A model generated the notes under the pieces. The model had not been told where the DNA came from. It made no database searches and saw only the letters and a program-made list of their open reading frames with translations. A DNA stretch of 64,000 bases from Theobroma cacao (lineage: Eukaryota; Streptophyta; Magnoliopsida; Malvales; Malvaceae): NCBI RefSeq assembly GCF_000208745.1, contig NC_030858.1, forward strand, positions 23,142,315-23,206,314, read 5' to 3'. Position numbers and translations under genes: made by a program. The first letter of the stretch is position 1. Each line of letters starts with the position of its first letter. This document shows positions 12,851-24,820 of this stretch, piece by piece.

Positions 12851-13755
12851 CCATATGGGTGTTTATTATATGAACAAATTCATTGAACATAATCTACCAT
12901 AAGAACATTTTATATTAATTTTACTTAAATGTCTATAGAAGTAAATTTTCTCATAATAGTTGTGTAAGTAATCCTTAAATTTGAAATCATTAGGTTGCTT
13001 TATGTCTAAAGTACTATACTTTGATACTGTTGTTAGTGATCCTAACTAATGATGCTTAAGGATGGATATTGGATATAATATGAAGTACATGAAGGCAAAT
13101 AAATTATTAATAAAAGATTCATCACCTAAGTGATACTAAGGGGAATATCCCACTGCACATTGGCATGTAATAACCCAAGTGAGTCCTTGGCCAAGACAAA
13201 ATAAGGATATAGAGAAGAGTATTTTAATCTTATTAAAGAGTTCATTATTAGCCTCAAGTGCCAATATGGCAAAGTCAATATAGAGTAGACACTAAACCAT
13301 ACTCTATATATTATCAAGATATTTTTTTGGTGATAAGGTACTAATAACAGGATAAGATTGTGCATTGAAAGGTTGGGTCAAACCACTATAACTCTACTTA
13401 ACATTTTGGTGGTTATGACATATTCTTAGATGTCAATCTTAACCCAAAAAAATGAATTAATCATTTGGAAATTGATGGTTTTAAAGGAGTCTGATTTATC
13501 TAATCCTATTCATATTAGAATTATAATTTATATATTTTTTAAAATATATATAATTTATATTTATTATCAACATATTAAAAATTTAATGGTAACACACATT
13601 AAAAATGACAATTTGAAAATATAAAATAAGGAATTAAATTGAACTTAATTGTAAAAAAGTTTGTAACTTTAAGTATTTAATTAAAAGAGTTCAATTAAAT
13701 TTGGAAATTTTATAAATAACATAAAAGTTGCATTGAACCTAAACGGATTAGGGTT
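12851..13755. other. Unclassified repeat-like DNA, no gene
   Basis: No supported reading frame. The text from about 13010 to 13440 looks like low-copy repeat sequence, but I could not assign a family. Confidence 0.3.
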
Positions 13756-13762
13756 GCTTGTA

Positions 13763-14312
13763 AATACAGTTAAACCTCTATAAATTATTACATTTGGAAT
13801 CATGAAAATTTGTCAATTAATTATGATATTATTTAATCAATAAATCAATAATTTATTAATTTATACATCAATTAAGCTTTTTTGTTGCTTAATTGATGTA
13901 TAAATTAGTCTGTTGGCATCACCCCTAGTATTGGAACTTGTGTCGCACAAAGATGCATTTAAACCAACAATTACATTGCATAATTTTTTCTTACAATTCG
14001 AGGACGCTACACTAGAGCTTCTTAATGTACTAAGAAAAATTAGAGATAAGGTATAAGGAAACATCAATTTAAAGAGGAAACAAGTAACATTAGAGTTATA
14101 TTTTACAAATATCTCCTAATTAAGTCATATATATAATTTTGATATATAAAGAGATTATATATTAATTTATATATCAAGTGAAACTTATATATTCTTTTAA
14201 AAATATATTATCTTGTAAATTTAAGAAATTATTAATTTATGATATTAATATCAAATTGAGATTGATTAAAAATATTATTTAATTGAAATTATTAATTTAT
14301 AGAGATTATATT
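13763..14312. mobile_element. Probable DNA transposon fragment with CTCTATAAATTA ends
   Basis: Left part has ACCTCTATAAATTATTA and right part, read inversely, ATCTCTATAAATTAATAA, a pattern seen at the ends of widespread plant DNA elements. Between them is the hairpin at 13857-13907. A short minus-strand frame (13861-14067) shows no known domain. Ends and target duplication are not exact. Confidence 0.4.
13857..13907. repeat. Perfect 21-bp inverted repeat with 9-base loop
   Basis: Left arm 13857-13877 (contains ACATCAATTAAGC) and right arm 13887-13907 (GCTTAATTGATGT...) are exact reverse complements, separated by TTTTTTGTT. Perfect pairing in otherwise degraded repeat DNA suggests a recent fold-back event or selection. 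Confidence 0.95.
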
Positions 14313-14319
14313 GAATCTA

Positions 14320-17300
14320 CTTCCAAACTTAAGAGACAAGCAAGAGAAAGTGGAAAGAGGAATGGGCAAACCTTGAATCTCGACACCTCACTCCTTCAAA
14401 CTTTTAGTGCGGGTTTGGTGCCCTTTTTCCTGTGTATAACACAAGTTTCTCCTCATCCTCCTTCCTTGTGTGTTCCGGTTTCCTTCGAGGAGCAAGTGTT
14501 ACTCTAATTTTTTTTTTTTTTAAATTTCGGATGACTGCCCAAATAAAAGTTGAAACTATGCTCATTGATATTCTTTATTTTAGGAGGAGATATCATAAAT
14601 TCCTTCATAAATGCATGTGATGTGATGGATTTTTGTGTCCCCAGTATTGATTGCCGAGACGTGTGTGACAAATACATTTAGTATACAGCTTTTTGCTCAC
14701 AAAACTAAATTATGGGTCGTACAAGTGGCTAACCTATTGGTTTATGAAATTTAAGTCGATTGAAATTAAAATTTGTTAGAGCAAGAAGATGGGTAAGAAG
14801 AGCTGGAGGAAGCAGGGTCAGGTCATGTAAAACGTTTTAAATTATGAAACGACATGGATAGTAGCTGGAGGTGCACTGGTGCAGGCGAGGGAGCCAATGG
14901 AACAATGACAGCTGTAGTTGAATACTAACAAGTGCATGCTTTTTTTTTTTTCTTTTTGGTTTTACTAGGAAAACTCAAAAAGTCTCACATTCTCGCATAA
15001 ATAAATAATTAAAAGAAATAAGTCAGTTCGCAAGAAAACCCAGCGACAGCACAAGAAAGAAAAATCTGGTAAACAAAAACGCGGTTGCTTAGAAGTTTCA
15101 GCAGCACCGACGAGCACGGATGCTGGGTGTCACTGTTAGCATCACTGCGACTAGTATTGAATGAAAAAAAAAAAATACAATAAAACAAGTCAGCGTCTGA
15201 TTGTGTTGACGTTTGCTGGATTGGATTTTGTTCTTTTTCTTTTGGTTGGGTTTGGGACTTGATATTCCCAATCCCACGTCACCCCCCTTTTTTCTTATAC
15301 CAACCGACAAGTTTTCCCATTTAGGGTGCTCGAAGAGTGCCTTCACCCCCACCCTAACCTTTTTTTGTTCACTATTCCCTAATTTGATTAACATGTTACT
15401 AAACAAATATTACTCTAAAATAACGTCTACTTTTTAGATTATTTGACCACTTTACATCTAACACTTACTTAATTACACACAGTATTAATTTTAATATTCA
15501 TATACTCCTCTTGCCTTTTTGTGTGTATTTCTCATGTTTTATAAAAATAATATGGTATTTTTATATTCTAATTACAAGGTTGATAATAATTTAAATTTAT
15601 GGTTACTATAAATACATACTAGATTAGGTTGAATTAATGAAGTATATATGTATTCCTTTATATCTCTTTTTTTCTTTTTTGATAAATTTCATTTTATATT
15701 ATTATAGATTTCATGAGTTTTCAATATAATTATTTATTCATTTCAACATATTAAAATGTTTAAGTACATTCTATCATTTTATGTTTCCATTAGATTAATT
15801 ATAATTATTCAACATAATACATGGTTTTCCTATCAAAAATTAAAAAATATATATATAATTATTTAAGTCTGAAAAGGCATAACGCCACATTGGCATTGGA
15901 CCACAAGAAAAATTGCCACCCTGTTATCGTTATAACTAAATTTCGCACACTATATAATTAGTCAAGAAAGAAGCAAAATGCCAAAAACGAACCCCACTTC
16001 CAGGGATGTCTTAGGTGTTGATCTTTTGTACGGCAGTGCTGGTGTGAGCCTCCGAATCCCGACAACATGACCCACATCACTGTGGGCGGCACCTCTGTCA
16101 TCGTGACCGTCCATTTGCTCGCGCAAGATGGGGACCAACAGCTTTTGAAAAGTGCAAAGCCGAACCGTGGTGGTTAGGTCTTTTCATGGCAGTCGGCACA
16201 TTGACCATGTACTCAATCCATTTATTGTCTATTTATATCGACATTCTTAACATCACCTCTTCAAGGCTTGTTCCCGAAGGGATAAGTCGGGTCTATTTTA
16301 GAATTTTACTTTTCAACTTTGCCCTTCAAATGGGTTCGGGTCAAATCCTTGGAAAAATAAAACAGGTCCACTCTTTGAAATCTTCTTCTGCTTTCTTGTT
16401 AAACATATATATATATATATATAGTAATAAAAAAATAAATATCTTAATTTTTTTAAATTTTAATTATAATTTCACACAAATCTATTAATATTTAAAATAA
16501 ACTTATAATCAAAACTTAAAAAGATCAAAATATTTTATCTTTAAAAAAAAAATTATTTTTTAATTTATTTGACAATAATATTATATGTAGGTTAACATAA
16601 ATAAGAAAAAAATATATAAAACAACATTAATTTATCTAAGATATTTCAACGTTTTCAATTTAACGATTGCCATGTCTTTTGAAAACTTGGAAACATTTCA
16701 TGAATGTTGGAATTAATTGATTGTTACCAACATTTCAACCAATGGCTCAAAATGGGAATCCATCAAGAATTTCATCAACTTGTCAGGCTATACGTAGAGG
16801 TGAAGGTATATTGAACCGTATGGGCTATATATAAACTTTGGGGTGATGACTTTTTGTGCAACGCCTCATAGCTTGTGTATGTGGGGGCTAAGCTAGGTGT
16901 TTAAATTTTGAATTTATCTACTAGGCTACATGTACTATAAACGGTTGTTGATCATTTTTTGTATACAATTATATATCATAGCAACACAAGATTAATGTTA
17001 TTCAAAAAAAAAAAAAGAGCATCCAAGAGAATTCACAGTGATTGAATTCAGTTGACAAACATTTAGGGCAAGGTATGTAACATTTAGTGTACAAGTACAA
17101 TTTTCATATCGAATTTTTAATTTTTAGAAGAAATTATGTATGAAAAAAGTTATTGCTTTTTAAGGATGGATTCCGACAGGAGCAATAACATAAAGCTACC
17201 GTATTGTGGGTTTGGTGACGTTATTGATGAAAGGCATTGAATGAGATAAATATGGTGCAACAATCTCCGTTAATGGAAGGCGTTGTGAACTTGTCAAGCA

Positions 17301-17600
17301 AGTTTTGTTGGAAGTCTTTCACACTGACCTTGTCTGTTAAGCAACATTGTTGGGTCAAATTGTCCAAACTCACGACCCCCAGACAAAAGTCGCAACTATA
17401 CACTCATTTATATTTCTTCTTTACAAATCTTTTAACTCAATCCTGAAGCTAACAAGAAAAAGTCAAGACACGCTTTTCTCTTGCGATGTTATCCTTTTCT
17501 TTTTCTCTCTTGCCCAGAACCTAAATTTAGCCCTTTTCAAGTTTCAACATCTCAATCTATAACGTTTAAAAAGGACATGATGATGAAGTGTAAAGAGTTA
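14320..17600. other. Intergenic DNA, no supported gene
   Basis: Mostly AT-rich. A GC-richer island at about 15980-16200 and a TA microsatellite at 16406-16424 stand out. No frame has a recognisable domain or a convincing splice structure. Confidence 0.4.
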
Positions 17601-17619
17601 GTCATTTTTAATTTTTTTT

Positions 17620-17920
17620 AAGATGTATCGAAAAAAAAATTAAACTATTATGAAATTTGGAATTTTAGGATTTTCAAAAAACAATAAAATAAAATTGTTT
17701 CATATTAGAAATTAAATAGTTATGCTCGCACTATAATTTTGTTTTAAATTCAAAAGATTTAAATAATTAAAAGGGTAATTTTGTTATTCCAAAAAATATG
17801 AATGGACATTTTGATCATGTAATCTTCAACAGTATTTTTGGCAACCGCAAAAGCAACTAAAGAGGTGCTTTCACTTTGCTCTAAAAGTGCCAAGGAAAAA
17901 GAATTTTTAGAGTCAAAAAT
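17620..17920. mobile_element. hAT-like MITE, copy B
   Basis: The stretch 17620-17805 aligns with 10871-11100 (both contain AAGATG, then ATTATGAAATTT or ATTGTGAAATTT, then AGAAATTAAATA and a TAATAATTAAAA-like block). The right side reads TTTTGCGGTTGCC on the minus strand, a common hAT MITE terminal style. Confidence 0.45.
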
Positions 17921-18070
17921 ACAGATGTGGGATTTTTTTGTCACTACATTAATGCCTTTCTTATGTGTAACAATAACAAACTTATCACATGACTTAGATA
18001 TCATGTGTGAAGACTGATGATCATATTGTGTGGCTCGTACACTCACAAGAACCTAACTTAAATACAAAAC

Positions 18071-18177
18071 TATTAAAATATAATATTCGAATATTTAATT
18101 TATTATTGATATATAATCTTTTTATTTTAAAAAATAAGATTCGAATCTCTCTTATTTCAATTATAAAAAAAAAAAAT
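18071..18177 (+). mobile_element. SINE-like retroposon copy 3 with 18-bp target duplication
   Basis: Flanked by an exact direct repeat CTAACTTAAATACAAAAC at 18053-18070 and 18178-18195. The insert has a B-box-like AGATTCGAATCTC at about 18138-18150 and ends in a 12-base A run. A long perfect target duplication plus an A tail is the mark of a retroposon. Confidence 0.8.
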
Positions 18178-18651
18178 CTAACTTAAATACAAAACCACTA
18201 AAAAACCAAGACTTAATCGATATGAGATACCATCACTCAATATTTTGGCATTGCAAATGCAAATCCAAACCTCCTAAGTAGCCAACACACTTAGATGGAC
18301 CAAATCACACTTGTTAAATTATATACTTTTTCGGTTCTTTTTTGTTTGTCTTAATTTATTATAAATATAAAAAAATAAAAAAGAGAAAAGAAAAGGGACA
18401 AAAATAATAGCATTATCTGCCTGCCTACTTGTATCGTAGGCTTAGGGATTTGGTGAGGGTTGAATTGAAAGAGAGAAAGAAGGGGATTTGATGGGAGATT
18501 CCGTTGGGCATGCACTTTTTTGAATTATTTTGTTGGTGTTTGCAATTTATAAACACTAAACACGGTGCAAATTAAAGTGGTGCCTGCTCATCCTAAATTC
18601 CAAACGGTTGACGTTTGACAATATTGGGTACAAGACAGGAGTCCTGAAATT

Positions 18652-18905
18652 CATTTGCTTTGTATTTGAATTTTTTTTCAATTGAGGAAATGAGGTTTCG
18701 AATCTTACTCTTTAAATAAAAAATCATATACTAATCAATGAATCAAATGTCCATGTATAAAATAAAATACCAATTGCTTTGCATTTGATTTTTTTTATTA
18801 AAGAAAAAGATATTCGAATTCTACTCTTTAAATAAAAAATTATGCATCAATCAATAAATCAAATACTCGAGTACGAAATGAAATATCAATTGCTGTGCAC
18901 TTGAC
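18652..18905 (-). mobile_element. Two adjacent SINE-like copies (4 and 5)
   Basis: Two similar inserts on the minus strand (about 18671-18769 and 18790-18886) are bounded three times by near-identical ATTGCTTTGTATTTGA-like direct repeats (18654, 18772, 18889). Each insert starts on the plus strand with a T run, then TTCGAAT (inverse B box), ACTCTTTAAATAAAAAAT, and AATCAATAAATCAAAT. Either two insertions hit the same target or one insertion was then tandemly duplicated. Confidence 0.7.
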
Positions 18906-18909
18906 TCTT

Positions 18910-21890
18910 ACCAAACATAAATGGAGTTGACCTTTTGTTCTTGTTAAAGCCCTAAGAAATTGAACTGGAAAAAGACCTCAACATGCATGTTGTTGATTAA
19001 GTCAACTGTCAAACCAGTGGTGCATTCCAGATGTCTAGGCACTAAAATAATGTGGTATTAGCAGAAAACACATGACGTTAATTCAATTTACTAATGTAAT
19101 CTACTTGCCTATTACCATCTACTTTGCTTCACTTCAATTTCTCACACACACACACACACACAATATATACATATATATATTCTTTAGATATTAAAATAAA
19201 ACCAAAAATTTTTGACAAGAAACGCGTTTAGTTGTTGATTTTATTCTACAACTCTTAATATAATTTGATTACCATTTTAAAATTCTCACCAAACCCTTTG
19301 TGGAGGTGTTGATGAATCGAATCTAATTATCCAATCCAATGGTAGTTGGTATCTCCAAAATTAAGGTTTGACTTGAGTTTGATGTAGTTTGTCCATTTAA
19401 ATTTCAAGCATAATGTTTGAAGAAATTTTTAAATTATTTTAAAAAAATTCAAGTACACTCTTATTCTTCTATAGTATTCAATTATTTTCATATATTTTTA
19501 TTTTGAGTTAAATTAACTTTTATAATTAATGGTTTTGATTAATTACCATTACTCAATTAGCATGTCATGTTATCATCAATTATGATATGTCAAAATATTT
19601 TGTATTAATATATATATATATATATATATTAAATTAAAAAATACAAATTATTATTTAATAACATAATAATTAGTATATCACATACCAAGTCCAATAAAAA
19701 AACTTGCAAAGCTGACAAACGGTCGGACTCGTAAACAAGTTTAATTTATCTTAATATTTAAACTCGAAACTCTCAACAGGATGACTTTTAAGTTAGGGTT
19801 TTGGAAATGTGTCAATATTGTAATAGAGTTTGATTAACTGTTATGATTACCTGCTCGAGGAAACATCTACGATAAAACTATATACATATGCAGGCAGGTT
19901 CTAGTGGGTGATCTTGCAGATGACAAGAGGGGCACGCAAGAAAGGGAGCATGGCTGCATGAAAACAGTTGGACCAGTCATAAACATGCTTAGTACTTATA
20001 CTAGTTGCACTAATAATAAACAATAATAATAATAATGTATTGTTTTATATTAATAAAAGCCCTTGAAAAGGGAAGCAAACAAAGTATTGGCCCCCTGGAA
20101 AACAAGCAGACCACCAAATGCCATTTTTGTTCATCTTGTGCATTATTCTGCAACTGAGCGAGCCGTCACATGGTCCAGCACAGGACAGCTGATGGGCTTG
20201 ATTCATTTTCTTTGTAATTTTTGGATTAAAAAAAAATGGAGATTTACATCCCTCCCTTTGCTTGAACCATGCATCCAATCACTGATGAATAACGAATTTA
20301 ACCTATATATGTATTACACTAGTAAATTAAAGATTTTAAACGTTATCAATTAGGACAGGTTGTCTCGACTGAGATGATTTTAGAGTCATACTTAGCCGCA
20401 GCCTGAATTAATGTTATCCAATAATATTTATTGATAAAAATTTATATGGATCTCCCTGAATGGTTGCAATAGCAAGTATATAGGTGTATCCAAACCCTGA
20501 ACAAGGGAATTAATAAAAAATAGGGTTGGTGGGCTATAAGGGTGCAGCTGCATTGGCCATGGTTGAGGAGTGAATTAGTGATAGGACCATATATACCTAC
20601 TTGAGCAAGCTGGCATCTACCAATAAAAACCACCAAACTCCAAAAAGAAAAGCACCGCTCCCTCCCCTTAACATTGTGTTTTAATGTTTGCATGCTTCCA
20701 TCAATCATCAGTCACGAGTTTCTTTTGATGGCCAAAGGGCATCTAAGTTTGACTTGATGGTCTTTTCAAAACCTTTACCTCCATAACATCTAATTTCTCT
20801 TTTGCTATTGTGTTCAGGGTTAGAAACCCATGACTAGGTTGCTTCCTGTTTTTAATATGCTTACCACACAACACTCTGCATATGACTGTTTTTTTGCCCT
20901 TTCATACTCCATTTTTTAAAGCATAAGTAGACAAGTACAGCATGTTGTACCCGATTACACAAAACAGTGACAAGTTGATTGCTCTTCTCAAAACATCACC
21001 ATTTGTCTGCCATTATTATTGGAAATTAGAGTGCAGGCAGACTCCACAGCATATGGTAATTAATGGTACCACGGATATCAGATCTCAATAACAATAATTC
21101 TCTTCCACATCTATAACTATACGCACATGGAAATAACACTCACATATCCATGACAAGTTCCAAGATTTTCCAGCATTCCAGTCAGATTATTAGCTGGCTT
21201 TGCTGTCTCTAACCCTTGCTTGCTTTTAAACAAAAGAAACAAAATGTTAATAGCAATGCTAAGTCCTAATGAATGATTGACATCCAGCCTAGACTGGATA
21301 CGTATTTTTGTTTCTCATCCAAGCAAAGCCCATTTCAGATATTTTACCACACAATGCGTTTTAACACTCTGTTCCATTATTGCTACTGTGTTTTTATGGC
21401 ATTTTATCATTCTAGTTTGTTACTGAACCAAAATCCACCCATAATTTCATACCACAAATGTACCCTTCCTAAACCAAGTTCCATGAAAATTCAAGGGATT
21501 TCTTTCTTAACTCTAAACGTAGACAAAGAGGGAACTGCCATTCAGGATGAATAATATATATCACAATTCACACATGCACTTCTTCCATGTGGTTGATCAA
21601 GTAAACTATTGACAAGTAATAACATATAGGGAGCATTTCCAGTATCAGAAAAAACATTCTAAAAGGAGGAAACTCGCTACAGGTTATATAACCCAAAAGG
21701 AAAACGAGGCAAAGATTACAAGGAGGGGGTAAATAGGGGTTGATAATAACAATAGAGCCCAGTTCTTTAGATCCTTTAACCCTGACAAATAGTGAAGCTA
21801 AGAACCTTCTTCCAAAGCACATCTGGATAGCTGATGGTCTGAAACCCTCCTCTAAATCACATAACTACAAAAGCCATGCATGAAACTTGA
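18910..21890. other. Intergenic DNA upstream of the TAF7 3' end, no supported gene
   Basis: Contains a CA microsatellite at about 19143-19162 and an AT run near 19604-19630. Complexity is more gene-like at 20050-20300 and 20900-21550, yet frames there are short and without domains; part may be TAF7 3' UTR. Confidence 0.4.
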
Positions 21891-21892
21891 AC

Positions 21893-24820
21893 TCACATCG
21901 AATCGTCAGAGTCATCAGAGTCACTTCCGTAGGCCTCCCCAGCATTGCCTCCTGTACCTGGAACCTCAGGCTTTGTAGCAGGTGCAGTTGGAGCTTTCTT
22001 ATTTGCATTGCGTGCATCTTCATCAACAGCTTCTCCTTGCCCATTGCCTTCAGCATGTACACCATCATTAAGGTATAAACACAACCATGTCATGAAGACA
22101 CAAAACATTCAATAAAGAATGCAGGTATACTTTAGATGTAAATCTTCTCCTTCAATCACACATCAACAAAATGATGTATTGTTCCATCACATGAAGTGTG
22201 GAAACTTTTTAATGAAGTGATTTACTTTTCAGTAATAACTGGATCAAGTAATATGATTTAATTTTCAGCGATGGAATGTTATTCCATCTGTGGCTACTTC
22301 ATGACTTTAAAAAATGCAGCAGTTGCCCAAAGATAAGAACCTAAGAAGCAATACTGAAATTAGATGTATATTGAGGATATCAAGACTTTCAACTGTTCCT
22401 CCAGACATGATGTTCACCAAATCCTTTTCAACACGTTGTACAAGCTCTGGCTGCAATAATAACATAACCAATCAGTAAAACTACTAAATGAAAAGAAAAG
22501 AAACCGCCATATCCACATTAAAATCAAGTCACTCCCATACACAAAGATAGAAGTGCTGAAAGCTTAGACATTTCTTAGGAAAAGTATGGTGGCCACATAT
22601 TATAGACTTAAAAGCAGCTCATTTTCCTTTTGACCACTTCCCTTTGAGTATTACAGGTGAATCATGTTAGTTACAGGGGATATATAGTAATATAAAATGT
22701 CTATGAATTAAAACTCCCACACCGTCAGAAAGTTTTCTTTTTTTTTTTTCTTTGTTGTTTTAAAGTTAGCATGCATAAACACATTTTGAAGTAGCGAGTT
22801 TATTGATACATTTAGATCTGGCTCCCTTCGAAATCTTCGCTTCCGTGCATCCCTCATCGGAGGAGTGAGACCATGTCTGTACTCCACCACATCTGGAGAA
22901 GCATCTCCTGGCTCTCTGACCATAATCATCTGTAACAATTGCAACAGTTAATATGACCATATTAGACGTAAAGGAACCATGTATAACCATATGAAAACAA
23001 AAAACAATAGCAAGTGCCATACTTGGCCAACATCAGCTGTTTTAACTAGCGCACTATCATCATAAGTTTTGTATGACTCAACAACAGAAGGAAGATCCAA
23101 GAGAGAGGCAGGGAAGCGATCATTGCCAATGACAAATGTCCCAGTCCGCCCATCCTCTGCAAAGCAAGGAGAAGCTTAACATTCACAAATATCCCAAGAC
23201 AATAGGCAAACAATATTGATGATGCTTACAATAGATGCACAATCTTAACTTTCCTTTTGGAAATCACTCATCACTTTATGTTTGACGACAAGCAGCACTG
23301 AGATTGTATTCAATATTTATATGCTGCTGCACAAAAACTGCTGGTATCATTTAAGGAAGCGTCACTCTGGTTAACTAATGGTCCCACAGAAGGTAACTTA
23401 ACAAATTCTGTACACTTCTAAAACACAAAACCATAAAAAGAGCTTCTCAATGAAATTTTAACAAACAAATCACCATTCTAAGTGTAGAATTAATCATCCC
23501 TGTTACCAAACATTTTACGAGAAATTTGTTTTAAAGCATATAATAGATTCACAATCTTAACTTTCCTTTTGGAAATCACACTCATCACTTTATGTTTGAC
23601 GACAAGCAGGACTGAGATTGTATTCAATATTTATATGCTGCTCCACAAAAACTGCTGGAATCATTTAAGGATGTGTCACTGTGGTCTACTAATGGTCCCA
23701 CACAAGGTAATGTAACAAATTCTGCACACTTCTAAAACACAAAACCATAAAAAGAGCTTCTCAATGAATTTTTAACAAACAAATCACCATTCTAAGATTA
23801 AAATTAATCATCCCTGTTAACAAACATTTTATGAGAAATTTGTTTTAAACTTAATAACTCCCATGTATTACTATCTATGTTAATATACATTATTACACTA
23901 CTGGGGCCTGCTGGAGGCTATTACACTCAAGCAATCTGATATCTATTGCCTGCTTATTAAAATAATAAATGTTGGCCAACATAGTTTGGTCTTTCATTTG
24001 TTTGTTTTATATGTTTTCTTGCTCAGCAACAGCTCATCTCCAAATGACATGTCAATATGATAAAAGGTCATAACTCTCCTGGATTACAATAGTAGACAAT
24101 TCACAGCTGAACAAATCGAAGCAAAGGTGTCACAAAAGACAAAATTCACTAACATGCAATGTTCTCATCCAGCCTTTAGGTTGGATCCTGTCTGTCAAGA
24201 ATACAGTTGGCTAGAAGCTAGATAATATCCTGTCAAGTTTATAAATCAATCAACTTGCTGGAGCCTTTAAAAGAACATAGAGTGGAAAAATATATGGCAG
24301 AAGAATCCAAACTGTTGAGCGGTTTAAGTTGTAAAATATATGAAATGCTTCAACTGTTTTTCTAGTTCCAGGGAAAAATAGCAACGTTGCATAGCAATCC
24401 ATACTCCTTAGACCACAAAGAGACTTAACTAGAAAAAGACTGTAACAAAGACAGTTAGGTCTTTTACAGTTTGGTTAATACATAAATCAAAAAGAAAGAC
24501 TAAGTAGAGATTATGGTACAGCATGAATAGAAGTTATCTTAACCACACAAATGTTTAGCTAAATTAAATTAAAGGCACCAAGAGTTTCTTAGCCATAAGT
24601 TTCCTAGTTAACTGAGTATAAGTTCGAAAAGAACACAAAACGTTAACATATAAACACATAGCAACAGTTAATGAGGCATTTGTACAATCAAGTGCAGTTA
24701 CTCACCAGAAAATACCAAATCTAGTGATTTGTCCTCAGAAGATGAAGCATTTTCACTTAAAAGGCGATCTATGCGCTCAGCAATAGAAGGTGGAACTCTA
24801 AGAATGAATTGCTCTTCCAT
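21893..24820 (-). CDS. TAF7: Transcription initiation factor TFIID subunit 7
   Basis: Exons on the minus strand: 24820-24706, 23156-23023, 22929-22810, 22450-about 22387, and about 22047-21893, giving about 195 residues, the usual size for plant TAF7. The start MEEQFILRVPPSIAERIDRL and the blocks FPASLLDLPSVVESYKTYDD, MIMVREPGD and VEYRHGLTPPMRDARKRRF are the TAFII55 N-terminal domain; the tail is acidic and ends GSDSDDSDDSM. TAF7 is part of TFIID and, in animals and yeast, restrains TAF1 acetyltransferase before initiation. The first three introns are clean GT..AG. The exon 4/5 junction is uncertain: a weak GTCTTG donor keeps the frame to an acceptor at 22048-22049. The ATG lies two bases after an acceptor, so the leader is spliced. 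Intron 1 carries a ~312-bp tandem duplication. Confidence 0.92.
23228..23849. repeat. Tandem duplication of about 312 bp in TAF7 intron 1
   Basis: 23231-23535 and 23543-23849 are two direct copies, alike at more than nine bases in ten by eye. Both contain CACAATCTTAACTTTCC, the block TTTGACGACAAGCAG, and AAAGAGCTTCTCAATG. Copy 2 follows copy 1 almost without spacer. Confidence 0.9.
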
